From the NCBI GenBank assembly GCA_020543525.1, contig JAHYIO010000023.1, positions 1,860,001-1,924,000 of the forward strand: 64,000 bases of DNA. The letters are read 5' to 3'. Numbering within the stretch: position 1 is the first letter of the stretch; each line of letters begins with the position of its first letter. The DNA comes from Coriolopsis trogii. Its lineage: Eukaryota; Basidiomycota; Agaricomycetes; Polyporales; Polyporaceae. Positions 1 to 13,540 of the stretch are shown here, piece after piece. Under the pieces are notes generated by a model, which worked only from the letters and a program-made list of their open reading frames with translations, was not told where the DNA came from and ran no database searches. Made by a program: the position numbers and the translations under genes.

Positions 1-1596
1 ACCTGCCAGTGCCACAAGGACGACGTTCAGTTGAACCGACCGCTTGGGGTGACGCTGAAATTGGTATACCTGTGCCGGTGTTCGCGACATAACGCTTCTC
101 CTTGCACTTCCCAGTGTCGATCACGTATTTTACACCGGGTATGGTGATGGAGGTCTCCGCTATGTTCGTCGATAAGATGACCTTACGCATCCCTTTTGGA
201 GTCGGACTGAATATCTTCGCTTGCTGCGCAGGTTGTAGCGAAGCGTACAGTGGGACGATAATTATCTGTGCGGCCACCGCTCAGCCTCAGCGTGCGGCAA
301 CAACGGATCTAAGGCACGTACCCCGGGAATGTCTTTCGGCAGTTGTGTCATGTAAAGCCGTATTGACTTTTCCACGCTCTCGATATCCTCCTGACCTGGA
401 AGGAAGATAAGTACGTCCCCTTCTGGCTGGTCTGTGTGGACTTGGAAGAACGTCCGGAAGGCCGCGTCTACATAATCAGGCTGACTGACGACAGTGTGGT
501 ATATGGTAACCGGATGTTGTCGGCCCTTGACGTAGACGACCTTCGCACTGAGGGCACCCAAGCATCCCAGCAGAAGAAGGTTAGCGAGGAAGACACTATG
601 TGGGTATGACAGGGAGTATGACACACCCATTGAAGAATTTGCTGAATTTGTCGGCCTCCAGTGTTGCACTCATAATCACGACTTTGAGCGGATTCGACTT
701 CCCCGATGCTTCCGGCGCCTTCCCTTTGCCCTTGTCGTTCGAATATTGGTTCCGAACTTGGAGGATACTCTTCAGGTTCGCAATGAGCAAGTCCGTACGC
801 AGTGTTCGCTCGTGGGCTTCGTCGACAATGACCACACTATAGCGAGACAGGAGCGGGTCGCCGAGAAGCTCGCGGACTATCATACCGTCGGTCAGATACT
901 TGATTTTGGTTTCGCTCGAGGAAGCCTCGCTGAAACGAACGGAGTAACCGACACTACCGCCGACGGACGTATGTTGTTCTGTAGCGACACGAGAAGCAAG
1001 AGACGTCGCGGCGACTTTGCGAGGTTGGGTGACAGCGATCATGCCTGGACGGGCGAAACCAGCCTCGAGGAGGTACTGGGGGACCTCTGAGCAAGCACCA
1101 AGTTAGAGGGGGATATTGCGTAGTGGACAGTCCGAGCAAGGATAGCCCCGAGAGCGAGAAGAGACATACGAGTGGTCTTGCCTGAACCAGTTTCGCCAAT
1201 GAGAACGGTGACATCGTTGTCGCGAATCACTTCGATTACTGCATCCTTGCCTAGACAGCAGGAAGCGAGTTAGGTAAGCGTAAAAAAGAGAGCGAGGTTA
1301 AGTTACGAACCAGCATAGATGGGCAAATTGGTACGTTGTGTTTCAACCGACTCTCTGGATGAGGGAAGACTGCCCGGTGCAGACGTGCGCGGTTTCTTAC
1401 GGGGGCCATGGTCAGGTGTACGCGAGTGCTGGTTGGGGGTTGATGATTGCCTCTTGGATGACTTCACCTCGAGGTCGTCGTCGGAGACGTCAACCCAAGC
1501 GTGATTGCGCTTGTGAGGTCTTTTATGGTGAGGACTACGACGAGGGTGTTTTTGATAGCTTTTGGACATGCCCTTCAGTATGGAGATTGCGGGCAT
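1..1596 (-). CDS. DEAH-box ATP-dependent RNA helicase, Dhr2/DHX33-like (3' part missing)
   Basis: Seen: exons at about 1596-1311, 1250-1170, 1086-627, 547-322 and 265-70, with 2 nt of the next exon at the window edge. A basic, low-complexity N-terminus with KRPHKR-type runs is followed by Walker A (GETGSGKTT), motif Ia (TQPRKVAA), DEAH (VDEAH), motif III (MSATL), a GQEDIE segment and [13 protein letters not shown] (motif V region). Motif VI and the C-terminal domains lie beyond the window. Known: this order defines DEAH/RHA helicases; [10 protein letters not shown] with GQEDIES is usual in fungal Dhr2/DHX33 proteins, which act in nucleolar rRNA processing. Inferred: a ribosome-biogenesis helicase. 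The start at 1596 (MPAISIL) is my choice; an in-frame ATG also lies at 1707, so the start is uncertain. The gene is divergent from the membrane-protein gene at 1945. Confidence 0.85.
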
Positions 1597-1944
1597 AGTT
1601 GGTGTGGCCGAAGAGAAGGATATCAGCCGTCGGTTATGTACAGAGTGGAAGGGGGAACAAGTCGGGGAGTTTGAAGAATGAGTAGATGCATGAGCAGAAG
1701 CAGACACACCGCGAGACTACCAATCTTGCGGAAAATGGGGCAGTGGGCGTCTGTCACCCATCGTCCTCTTTGCCTTCCTTCCACGACGCCCGCCCACCCG
1801 CCCTCCTCGTCTGGTAGAGGCTCGGCGCCCCTAAAACGGCAAAGACTGCGCGCAAGGCTTCTGTGCTCTCCGTCGCAATACAGGGGCCAACGACGACCGC
1901 AACTAACGACTATCTATCACGCTCACGACCGTATCGCGCCAGCT

Positions 1945-3853
1945 ATGTCCACTCAGCCAGAGACCACCCTCGCTTCGCTCCTCTCCTCATCCCCATATCT
2001 CCTCGCATATAGCCTCCCGTTGTTGTTCCTATCCCTCCTTCTCACTTTCGCGGGCGCTTTCCTTACTCTCGATCGCACACGAGCGTTTGCACCACGCTAT
2101 GACGCCCTCAGGCCGTCTGAGGCGACCAAGATACAGCATGCAGAGGTCCTGTTCAAGAAGTGGTTCAGACTCGAAGGCGGCATAGGTGGCATAGCTTTGG
2201 GATTTGTTACAGGAGGTATGTGGCCTTTGAATACCCGTTACGACGTGGACTCATCCGTCTTTTCCAAGTCAATATCACAACCTTCCTTGCTCTCCTTATA
2301 CCCAATGTATCAACCTCCAAATCCCTTGGCCCTGGCGCATTCCTGTCTGTCTGGCTTCTTTCCTCCATTGTGTGCTCCATCCTATCTGCACGCTGGCGGT
2401 ATGCTGCCCTTGCCTTCGCAGGCATCGCGGGATAGTACGTTCCTTCCTCACTCACGATACTACGCAGAGTCTAATTCCTCCGACATTCTAGCTCCACTTT
2501 TGCTCTCGCTTTCGCTGTCATCATGCATCCCTCCCTCCTCACCCGTCTCATCCTGGTTGCCGTTTTCACTCCCATCGGCACAGTCATGTGTCTCCTTCCT
2601 ATTGCCCGTACCCAGCACACCTTCGTCCGACTAGCGATGGCTTCCATTGGAGCATTTGGCACCGTTCACTCCATCGCTCTTCTCGCACACATCACTGCCT
2701 GGACGGAAGTTTGGGACAGGCTTTGGATCAAGGATGGCAGCAGTTGGGGGACTCCTCAAGAGAAAGGTCTCAGCGCGGCTTTCTGTCTCTTCGTGCTGGT
2801 GGGCGTAGCTTCGGATTGGTTCTTGAGGAAGAAGTTTGGCGAGAACCCGGACGAGGTGGGTTCAATAACCTCTTACTTCACAGGCATTATCTTACATTGC
2901 CCTCGCAGAAATGGGACAGTTACCTGGCGGACTACGCTGCTACTCTTCCTAGCGGCTCCGATCGGGCGGGACACTTCCAGCCTTTGCAATCATTCTGGGG
3001 ACGTCACTTCGGTCACAATAAAGGCTTGGATCCCATTGGCAAGGACATAGTGTTCCCCACCGACGCCGACCTCAAACTCCCAGTTCCCGACTCACCTCTC
3101 AAGTTGTACAAGAAGCGGTCCGTCGCTGGTTCGCATTCGCTCAAGGACCAATCCCGCCGCTTCACCCCGCCCCAGGAGTACCTCCGCAAGGATCGTAGAC
3201 CTGCGGTGAAGGGTCGTCAGCGGACTAGAGAAGTCATCAAATTCGATCCTGCTGATCCTTACGGCCAATCAGATTCGGATGAAGAGTTTGAGACGAAGCA
3301 GGGTGTCCCGCCTTTCGTCCGATCTCCCACACGCTCCGACTCAATGGCGACTCTCGCTGAGGAGCAAACTGTCAAGGACGGAAGGAAGCCGAAAGTCAAG
3401 GGAGACCTACGGTCAGACGATGAAGAGGATGTCACCGCTAGTAAGACGCACGGTGCACATCGTGATGGGCTGAAGTGGACGCCGGAGTTTATTCATCGGC
3501 ATGGTCTCGCCCATAAGCAGTCGTCCGCTGCCATCTCTTCAGCTGGCACCGGGTCTTCGGCCACGCTCACCGCCCCAGTGTTCACCCCCGTACCTGCGAC
3601 TCCTTCTCTCATCAAGGCAGTCGAGCGAGTGAATGCTGCTCAGCACGAGGCGTTCCGTTCGACGGACGGTTTGCCCCATTCGTCAATTTCAGCAACGACT
3701 CCCGTGCAGGTACCGGAACCGCGGTCCCAGAACTGGGATGCGTTCTGGCATGATGTGAAGAATAAGGCGGGGCATGGGTTCCACCATAACAGGAATGACG
3801 GCGCAGATGTTGGTAATGGTAGTGGTTCTAGTGCTGCTACTCCGAAGCGGTAG
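1945..3853 (+). CDS. Seven-helix membrane protein, TM7S3/TM198-like (DUF4203-type)
   Basis: Seen: four exons (1945-2215, 2269-2434, 2492-2855, 2909-3853) give about 581 residues in one frame. The first ~265 residues hold about seven hydrophobic segments rich in Gly, Ala and Leu. The last ~315 residues are hydrophilic, charged and Ser/Pro-rich, with acidic patches such as SDSDEEFE, and look cytosolic. Known: the layout and the small-residue helices resemble the TM7S3/TM198 family found in many basidiomycete membrane proteins, whose role in fungi is not established. Inferred: an integral membrane protein, possibly of the plasma membrane or endomembranes, with a regulated tail. The ATG at 1945 is chosen because it directly precedes the first helix. 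The family call is moderate; the gene model is firm because all three introns restore frame. Confidence 0.75.
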
Positions 3854-4391
3854 CGTGTTACGACCCTTCATGACTCCTTATGACTCTTTGTTACGACCCA
3901 CCTAATGATCGCGTACGGATTCTTGGACTCGGACTTTGTGTTCCGTGTTGTCGTTGCTCATTTTTACTTGACTTATTCGATACTTCCTACTGATACCGTT
4001 GTGATTGTTTAGTAGTGGGGGTGTATGCTTGTAGTTGTTCGTGCAATGCGAGAATATACTACGATGTCTGCAGAGTATCTGAGAGAGCCTGCTCACCGCT
4101 AATAGTGACTAGTGACTATTGACCCCCTCAGGATACTGGTCGAGACTATGTACTCACTTGCTCAGAGTCACTCGCCGATTGCTACAGTAGTGTCTCTTAG
4201 CGAGCGCTCATCGGGGCACTCGGGCCGCGGGGCTTCCCAAATCAGGAAGCGTGACTGGGTGACGCGTAATGGCTACGCGACACCGCGTCTGGGAGGGGCG
4301 CCTAAATGGGAGACTTGGTCGCGTCTGGACCTGGTGGCTTCCTCCCTGCTTGTCTATCCCCTTCCTCGTGGCCTTCAATCCGGTCCTCTCC
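3854..4391. other. Intergenic, 538 bp
   Basis: This holds the 3' flank of the membrane-protein gene and the upstream region of Scc2. Around 4130-4175 a short stretch reads LVETMYSLAQSHS and matches a relic near 15020 (see findings). Nothing else recognised. Confidence 0.5.
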
Positions 4392-7300
4392 ATGAACGGC
4401 CATCCGCACTCCTCTCATCAATATCATCACCGGCGGCAGCACGACCCAGCTGAACACCAGCCTCATTCCGCCCCGAATGACTCTGTTCACGACGCGCACC
4501 AGCTCCTTGCCGCATATCCTTATGCTTCCGCAACTTCGTCTACCCATGGTAAGTCTTTCCTGTGGATTAACCTCTCTATATGCTCACAAAAACACAAGTC
4601 GCAAGACATCTCAGCAACCTCTCCATTTCCGCTGCCCCTCCGTCCTATGTTCACCCTTACGCTTCAGTTCCATCCAACCTCCCTTACCACCAGCCCCGAT
4701 TCCCTCAACATACCGAATACGCCCAAGAATTTGCGCATATACTGAACCCTCAACAACCTCCATATGGTGGAACGTATTGGGAGAATACTAGGAATGAAGC
4801 GGTCTACCACTTGGCTGGTCAGGGACCGTTAGTACCTCCGCTTCATTCCCCGCTATATGCTACTGATACGAGTATCAGTCTGTATCCTTCTACAAGCTAT
4901 CAATCTCCCCCGCAATGGCCTCCTACTCAATCCCGCCACTCCGCCTACCAGGCCAGCCCGTTTGCTCAGTCAGTGATCAACCATACAGCTCCTTCCGCAT
5001 CCTACCCAACCCCTCCACCGCCTGGTATATCTGCATCGTCTTCCTCTCTTGCCAACGCCCTTGGTCCTTCGTCTCCTCCCAAGCCGATCCGTCAGACATA
5101 TCATGCGAGAGAGTCGCCCGCCTTTTTCAACACTTTCCTGGACCAGACGCCCGCGCCGCCACCACGCGCTTTCACTCAACCCGCTCAAGTCTCCTCGCAC
5201 CTGTCACAATCTCAACATGGTCGTTCTCAACCCATCGCATTTGCTGACCTCCCTATTCCTGATCTTGGAAGCCCCGATCCGCTGGCTGTGTCCCAACCTA
5301 CGCCCGAGACTAAGTTTGTACCTCTCACCCCGCGGAAGCGCAAGGTTGAGCAATACCTTGAGTCTCCCACCGTGAAGCGAGTGCAGGTCGCCGACACGAA
5401 CCGACCGTTCTCGACGCCTCGGACCCCTCTGTCGTCCCCACAGCATAAGCATGTTCATAACCACGCCCAGAGACCGAAGCAGGCTGTCGAGGTACTCATA
5501 CAGACGCCGCCGAAATCGCGGAAGCCCTCGACACCCGTGCAGCATCATGTCTCCAGCAAGAAGCCTTCGTCTTCGTCTAGCTCTGGGTCTATGCCATATG
5601 TCGCTGTTCCACCGCTACCGAAGGCATATCATACCCCTATGTCTCAGAAGAGGGAGCGCCCGGAAGTCGTGATTACAACGACCTCGCTGACCGCCAAGGG
5701 TAAAGCGAAGATGAAAGCTGGCGATGATGAGGATGACCTGGGAGGCTTTGGCAGTGAGGAGGATATTCCGCTCGGTTACCGACGCTCGAGCGGGAAGTCT
5801 CCGACGAAGAGGGCTACTGGGGACAGGGATGAGCGAGGTAGGCTTCACCACGGAGCATTTCTCATAGGAATATCTGACATTAGCATAGCTCCACTCGATA
5901 AACTCGTCACTCTACTGGAAGACATTTTCGAGGCAGAGGATGGGCTCCCACCGGACGTGGATCCTGAGGATCTCCCGGCAGAGTGGTTTTCGCCCCTCAC
6001 GATACCCGGCTCTCAACCTCAGATACACCCTAATCTCATCCGCAAATTGATCACCCATATCGCGAAGGTCGCTCGACCAAGCAAGCGTCACCGCCTGAAC
6101 TCGAGGGACGTGAATGGCGCCTCACAAATGCCTCGGTACAAAGGTCGTATGGCAGATATAGACCCTCCCACACTCTCTCGTATCTTAAAGATCTTGGAGA
6201 GGAGCGTCCGCGCGGGTGAAGATTTGGATCCGTTTCCTTCTTCCAGTGCTGGTGGGAGCACTCAGAAGATCTCTAAAGGCAAGAAAGCTGCAAACGGGAA
6301 GAAGGCTCATGCCGATGACGCACGGTCCAAGTCACAGTCGCCTGGCCAACCGGCGGAAGGTGACGCTATGGAAGTGGACGGGACTGGTGAAGAGCAAGCA
6401 CCAGTCACAGAGCAGGATATTGAGAGTCTTACCAGAACGCTTGAGCTTGCGAGGGATAGTATACTGGCCGCAGATTGTTGTATCGCTCTGCTCGGCAGCG
6501 ACCGTCTGCCCAAACAGGTGCGGCATTCCCGGGTGAAGTACTGCAGGCCAACTGATCATCCCGATGTTACAGCTGTATTCCGAGGAGCTGATTACTGCGG
6601 CTCTTGCCACTGTCAAGAATCACCTCACAAAGATTCTCTATCCGTTCGTCGAAGCGACCCCGTCAGACACCCAGCTGCACGCCCTTCTCCGGGAGCTTAT
6701 ACAGCTATCGGCCTCCGCGGACAGTATGCTACGTCGACTGCTGAGCGAGATATTTCAAGCGGTCTGTTCCATACTTCCGAGAATCAACGATTTGATCAGT
6801 GCGGACACAATGGCCATGAGCGAAACTATCATCATCCAGGCGGTATACATCGCCATCGGCCCCTTCTTCGTCGTCGAAGCGGAGCCGGAAGGCAAAGGCA
6901 AGAAGGCGAATGCGGCGAGTAACGTGGTGGCGACACTTGGAGGCAGTGCCATGAGGGGGTTGCGGTTGGATGCCTTATCGCTTATTCGGAGTGTAAGCTT
7001 CTACTGTGAAGTGTGCCGATCATAAGGTAGCTGACTGCTGAATAGATCTTCGCGAACCACGAGGATCAGCGTCCGTGGATTATAGAGGAAATCTTGTCGT
7101 CTCTTATAAAGCTATCGGACACGAAACAACGTGCAGGACAGTTCCGGTGCGTACCCGGAACCCATATGTAACATCGCTTTGGCTCATGCCATCGTAGTCT
7201 ACGCGATGGTCGATCCATCCGGACCGTGTCTGCGCTGCTCATGCAGCTGGTGCAAACTTCAGCGCACGACGTGCGTGTGGAAGCGAAGGCTATTCGTAAG

Positions 7301-10300
7301 GCGCGAGAGCAGGCTCTGGCGCTCAAGCGACAGGAAAGCTTCACTGGAGAGAAACCGAAGGAGCCTTGGTTGGACGAGCACGACCAAGAAGAGATCAAGT
7401 TGTATGCTTCTGGTCTTGACTCTGCAACGAAAGCTGCCAAGACGATCATTATCTTCCTCACGCAGAGGTATGATGTTTCCCGGTTTGCGATACTCTGAGC
7501 TTATGTGTGCTTACTGAATTGCAGATCTGGGAAGACAAAGACGACCAAGAATTCGAATGAGGCTGAGTACCGCGCCATCTTTGACAACCTCATCTCCGAC
7601 CTTCTTGCTGTCTTGTTCTGGCCCGAATGGCCGGCTGCGAGTCTCATTCTCAGTCTCGTATGCAAGTTCATGGTGGGTGATTACCCAACACTATGCGCGA
7701 AGCTCTGCGCTCACACCAACGGGCAGGTCTCATCGTTAGATGATATCAAGACGACTTCGCAGAATGACAACAACGCAGTCAAGACGCTCGCTCTAGAACA
7801 TCTTGGTGTCATTGCTGCACACCTCCGCACGAGCATGCTCAAATTCAAACGTGATTCGAGCGAAGCAACTTTGACCTCTCTCGACGAGGTGATCTCTACC
7901 CCCAGCCGTATGGTAGAACCATGTTGCTCATGAATGTCCAGATCATTAATAGTTTCGACATGACGAAGCTCGAACAGCTCGTCAGCGCCCATCAAGACCT
8001 TCAGACTAACCTGTGCAAACGCTCCTCAGAGGATCAGGCCTTTGACAGTGCGCGAGAGCTCACCGCAGTCATGTGGGGTCATGAACTCGCGCAAATGCTA
8101 CAGCATTGTGAGAAATTTCTCATGGAAGATGGGACAGTCGACCGCAAGACCGTGAAGTCAGCCGCAAGACAGCTGAAGATGGCCATGCGCGCACTGTGGG
8201 ATGACGCCTCCGGGGACGTCTTTGAGCTCGCGTTCGTTCTTTCCAGCTGATGTACGATTGCCGAAAGACGGCTTACTGAGTTGTCCAACAGAAGCTCTCA
8301 AGACGAAGTAGCAAGGGTCGATCGTCTGTCCGAGGAAATCGGGACATGCCAACACCTGCGGAACTCCTTCAACCCCATTCTCTCGGTGGTCTTGCAAGCG
8401 CTAGATGCGCCGCCGGTGTTCATGCGGACGAAGGCATTGAAAGCTCTTGGTCAGATCGTCACCAGCGATCCCAGTATACTGTCTGCTCCCAACGTAAGGA
8501 GAGGGATTGAGACCCATCTACTCGACAGCTCTCCTGCAGTCCGAGATGCAGCCGTCGAATTGATCGGAAAGTACATTATCGACTCGCCAGACTTTGCCTC
8601 CGACTACTACCAGAGGATCGCTGATCGCATAGCGGACACTGGTCTTGGCGTGCGCAAACGCGTCATCAAGTTGTTGAAGGCATACTACACCGTTACGGAC
8701 GAAAGAAATGCGCGAATCGACATTTGTACTCGAATCGTGTTGCGTATGCTCGACGAAGACGACACTGTGAAGGACTTGGCTATCAAGACCGTCGAGGAGA
8801 TGTGGTTCATGAACCCTACGCTGGCCTCCAAGGGTGGCTCGTCTTTGATTGACAAGTCCGAGCTACTGACCAAGGTCACGATCATAATGGGAGTGGCCGC
8901 ACAATTCAACAAGGACCGACAGTCGCCCCTTGAGGACGTTCTCCACCGCATCATGGCGGACAAGTCTGACAATGACAAGGCGGCGTTACATCAGCGTTAT
9001 GTTGAGGTTTGCGAGACGCTCATCGACGGACTTGTTGATGCCTCGGACCTCCCTGGCTTTGTGAGACAGACACAGTCATAACTCTTTGATTTGAGACTGA
9101 TAGCGTTGCAGACGGTCCTCAATTGCGTACAAACCATCTACCTCTTCACGTCGGCTTATCCCGCTGTACTCTCTGGATCAAACGCGGCGACGTTGCTTCC
9201 GTACCTCAAGAACGCAACCACTGTAAGTCTATATAGCTATGTGTATGCGTCACAGCTCACAAGCTCTGTGGGCAGGCCGAGGAGCAGACAACATCTGATT
9301 ACCTTTTGCGTATCTTCCGAGCGTCTATCCCGCATATGCCGAAGACTGCTGCAAAGTTTGGGCAAGAGTTGCAGCTGGCCCTCCAGCCTATGATCCTCAA
9401 GCCTTCAGCGTCTGCTGGATTACTAGTATGTCGTCTCTTATGCGAAGGATATACAATTTGACTCACAATATTGGACACAGGGATTGCAAGAGACCGTGGC
9501 GTGCATGTGCGCTACGGTCCATCACATTACCCACGACTTTTCGCGTCTCATAGGGCTTTTGCGGTCTTGCAATCGTGAGTATCAGCACGCGTAACTGTGA
9601 TGTTTAGCTTTTTCACACTCTTCCTTTCAGTTCGTCTGCAACAGGCAATTCAGAAGCCGACAAACCAAGTCCCTGCACCTGCGGAGCAGCGCACTCTTTC
9701 TATCTTACTCTTCATCATCTCCTTGCTTTGCGAGCACTGCAATTTTGACCGACTCCGCGTGGAGCAAGAGAGTTTGTGCCTTCATATTGAATGAAGCTCT
9801 AATCGTTACTGACGTCGAGCTTCCAGAGTTCAAGGAAGAGATTGATAAGATTGTCAAGGTACGTGTCCGGTGACTGACGGGAATAGATTGCGTGTTGACC
9901 TTCGTCAAAAGAGTTCGGTGATCGAGCACGTGTATATGTGCCTTCTCCGATTGTACGAGAAATATCAAGATCAGGGCTTGAGAGGACGGATTTTGCAGTG
10001 CCTTGGTGAGTGTTCGCGAGTGATGGAACGTGATTTTTTCCAGCTAATCGTACATGATCCGTCAGGCTTCTTGTTCCGTGCCCAGCCTGCGCTCATGACC
10101 GCTGAGCCGTCCTCAAAAATCATGGATGACATCTTCTCGTCCCCGGTGGAAGATACTCGTGGAAGACTCTTAAAGATTCTGCAGGACTTCCTTGTTGCGG
10201 AGGCGGCAAAACATGCTGCCAACGAGAAAGGTACAACAATCGCTGTGATCGGCGACTTGAATGCTGAAGTTCCGTGAAAGCATCCGCAGGTTCGAAGGGC

Positions 10301-11670
10301 AAAGCAGCTTCCAGCAAGGTCAATATGGAAGAGCTCATCGGTAACACTGAGGGATTCGCAGACTCAGGGTCAGTTTGACTGTCTCACGTTCTCGGTGGCA
10401 GTTCTGACGTTATGCGCAGAGTGAGTTCTGCCATTGTGCAGAGGTACTTGGACAAGATTCTGGAAGCGGTGTTGTCCCAAAATGCGCAAATCCAGCTGGC
10501 CGCTGTTGACATTCTGACGTTCACCATCAAGCAGGGGCTGGCCCATCCTCTACAGTCCTTCCCCTTCATCGTGGCCCTCGAGACGAGCCCGAACTCGCAC
10601 TTGAGTTCTAGGGCGAGCGCACTCCATGCGATTCTCCATGCGAAGCATACTTCTCTTCTGAACGCACGGTACGTCAACAGTGCGCGAGCATCGTTCGACT
10701 ACCAGAAGCGTCTTGCTCCGGGTGCCGTCAAAGGTTACCGTATGACACCGGGTCCCACTGCAATGTTGCATCGATGGTACACACTAGCGCGTGAGAAGCG
10801 TGCCACAAGACAGGACTTCCTCCGTGCCTTAGTCAAGGTATTTGACGTCGAGCTCGGGAAGTCTACGCAGGCGAGTGTCGCGAGTTGTTCCTTCTCTCGG
10901 ACCTTACTGACTCGCTCCATATTTGCAGGACGATGTCGACTTCACCCGGTACATGGCTGAGAACTTTGCTTCGTTCGAGTACAAGACGCAAGAGGAGACG
11001 CTAACGGTCATCAAAGCACTGACGTCGGTCCTGTCGACGACTGGCATGCAATTGGTGGAGATCTTGTCTCCGTCGCACCTGCTCACCCAGCTGCATGGGA
11101 CCAATCATCATCAGCCTGTTCTGGGCTTCTCGGCGTCCGAAGTACCAATGGAGGTGGACGCGAACTCAGGAGTTCCCCAGGCGGCGCCACCACCGGCTGT
11201 CGAGGGTCCTGCACCTCCGGCCAAGCCTCACGACTTTGGGACGCTGCGTAGCTCTGTGATCGTCGCGATGATCATGCTACTAAAGGCGCACCTGAAGAAC
11301 CTGTACGGGCTTTCCGAAGAGTAAGTTCCGGCTGTATGCTGCTGCGCATTGAACCTTGGCCTGTGCTAACCGAGACATTCGTATGACGCAGAAAATGCTC
11401 GAAGTTTGTCATGGGGAAGAAGAGCGCGGTGGGAGACCGGCCGGCGTCGAGGAAGCACGAGAGGCCCTTATCGTGGGAGGGCCTGCCGTTTGCTACTGCT
11501 CCGATGGTCACGAGCGAGGACGCGGCTGCTCAGACTGCTAGAGTGAGTCCGGGGGATTGGGCTGCGGGCCCATGTCAACGTGTCGCTGACCTATCTTTGT
11601 GGGACAGTTCCTGGAGATCTGGAGCGAAGACGGCGTGGCCGCCGAGCCCGAGGACGATATGGTTATGTGA
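4392..11670 (+). CDS. SCC2: Sister chromatid cohesion protein Scc2/Mis4/NIPBL (cohesin loader)
   Basis: Role: with Scc4/Mau2 it loads cohesin onto chromatin and stimulates its ATPase. Seen: a low-complexity His/Pro/Ser-rich N-terminus (about 400 residues) is followed by long helical HEAT-type repeats, for example [27 protein letters not shown] and [16 protein letters not shown] segments. A C-terminal region with [23 protein letters not shown] text and [20 protein letters not shown] is typical of the Nipped-B C-terminal domain. The protein is about 2,000 residues, normal for the family. At least 15 short introns are needed. Apparent stops at 7931, 8248 and 9079 fall inside GT-AG introns (for example 7889-7941, 53 nt) whose removal restores conserved text such as LTSLDEIINSFD. 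The ATG at 4392 ([10 protein letters not shown]) follows no other in-frame candidate of note. It converges with the Sec14-like gene, 260 bp apart. Confidence 0.93.
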
Positions 11671-11930
11671 TTATGCTACAGAGCGGTATAACGGGGGTGG
11701 TAACTTATTCCTACGTCTCTTTCGTGCAATGTGGTCGTTGCTGCTGTAATGTGCTGTCGGACCTTGCTCTCATCTCTCTGTCTCACGTCGCCATAATGGG
11801 TATAATCGTCTTTCATTGTACTTTGGTCGTTCCAAATGTGAACTGATGCAACAACAAACACAGCTGCATTACAACTCGACTACATTGCTGAATCCACAGA
11901 CTCCGAATGTAAGGGGTATCAGTCTATGGA

Positions 11931-13253
11931 CTATGGTTTCGCGCCATTGGTATTGGGCGTATCAGACGGACTCGGAGGGGACGGGCGAACGACTTTGCCG
12001 TCGACGAATTCGACAGGGCCCTTGGGCATCTCACCGATCAGCTCCTTCGTAGCGTCATCTAGCAAAGGCTCATCCTCGAACTTCCAGTCTAGCTCACCGC
12101 CGTAGGTTTTGGGGAGATCCTTAAGGTCAATGAGAGCACGCAACGTCGGCCCAGGGTCCTTGCCCAGAATGAAGATCTTGCGCCTGGTGCCTTCGTCGAA
12201 CCAGGGCTGTGGGAGAGACGAGGCGGGTTCAGTAGCGCATCCGGAACGTTACGTCAACCCAGAGGTCACGCAACGGGTCTCGTACTGACCTTGATCCAGC
12301 CCCAGACGGTCGGGAAGAACGAGGGGGAGTTGACGACGGCGATAGTGTTGAGCGTCTCGGGATAGTTGGCGGTTGCGAGCGTAGACGCTTCTTGGAGGTG
12401 TGAGCGGAGGTTCCAGAGGAGGGGGAGGGAGACACCCTCGAAATCAATGAGTGTCGTGCAGGACGTGACGGGGGTGGGTTCGATGCGCCGGGGCAGAGTG
12501 CTGCAGAGCCGGTAGACGAAGCGGGTGAGGGTCTCGTAAAGTACGATGCTGTAACGGGGGCGGTCAGCGGCAGGCTGCCATGCACGGCGTGGCGGGTTGT
12601 GGAGTGGAAGCTCACATGCGTTGATAGCGACGCTCGGGCGGTACGGCACCTAGCTCCTTCTGCAGGGGCGGCGTGATTGAGGCGATCCGGTAGACGTACA
12701 CAGGCAGGCCATTCTGTGGAAGCGAAAGAGGGTAGGGAGGTGGTATGATGACGTTCGCGGAGGGCTGTATGTACCTTATCCCGACGACCAGTCCAGCGGG
12801 GGTAGAATCGACGAGCGCTCTCGAACTCGTCGTGAGGGAATGTGGCGTAGAGGGCATCGACGTTGTGTTTGGCCCGCCAGGCTTCGGAGTCGGCGAACTG
12901 CTTGAGGGCCTTGTTTGGGTCGAAGCGACGGGCACGCAGGAAGCGGCTGGACGGGTGCGAAGAGGCCAACAAGCGTGAAGGGAGAGATGCGCGGACACGT
13001 CAGAGAGACTAGAGAGACGAGAGACAAGGGACAGAAGGACGGACAGGAGGGTCGGGTCATCGTGACTGGGGCGTGGCCTGTCTGGAAGGGCCTCGGGGTG
13101 GTAGAGATGCGCGTTTGCGGCGATTGTCTTAAAGGTAGCGAACGCGGCCTCCTGGTCTGGAGTGAGGTTGGTGAGATGGCCTGTGGTGACATCTGGGTGC
13201 ACGTTGTCCGTCTTTGCAGGCTGCTCTGAAGACGAGGAGAGGAAGAAGGACAT
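11931..13253 (-). CDS. CRAL-TRIO (Sec14-like) phosphatidylinositol/phosphatidylcholine transfer protein
   Basis: Role: cytosolic exchange of phosphoinositide and other lipids between membranes. Seen: five exons, about 365 residues. Exon 2 begins the CRAL-TRIO N segment (DDPTLLRFLRARRFDPNKAL across the splice). The lipid-binding core follows with TTLIDFEGVSLPLLWNL, VVNSPSFFPTVWGWIKPWFDE and IFILG, and the domain closes with LPKTYGGELDW. The C-terminal ~50 residues are Pro/Ser-rich and end in NTNGAKP. Known: the VVN-x-P-FF-xx-VW-xx-IKPW pattern and the LP-xx-YGG end are hallmarks of Sec14-type proteins. All introns are GT-AG and restore frame. The gene converges on Scc2 and is divergent from the Ypd1-like gene, with which it shares a 287-bp upstream region. 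Which lipid it carries cannot be told. Confidence 0.9.
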
Positions 13254-13540
13254 CGCGCAAGATGGCGGTGGCGGAGAGAGATGGCGTCGGTGGACGGCAC
13301 GCTCGGGGCGAGATGCCGGGCAATCTGATACGAGGGTATTCGACTGTTTATGTGCTGCTTAGTCGAGTAAGAACGCCGGCTTACCGATGACGGCAAGGTA
13401 AACGGAGGCGTCAAGGGCGGTTGTAGTGGAGTTGTTGTGACAAGAGTCTGATCCAGTCGATAACTAATAACCGGGCCCTCGCCCTCGTCCTCGTCCTCGC
13501 TCGCTCTTATCCCCTCTCGCCCATCTTGCTCCCATCCGCC

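Noticed and set aside
1..69. Apparent degraded helicase motif VI (reads RRPCGTGR instead of QRxGRxGR)
   Set aside because: The stretch is a 67-nt GT-AG intron (69 down to 3) with a CTGAAC branch-like site; motif VI lies outside the window.
7885..9115. Frame breaks in Scc2 near 7931, 8248 and 9079
   Set aside because: Each falls in a normal GT-AG intron whose removal restores conserved text; not a pseudogene.
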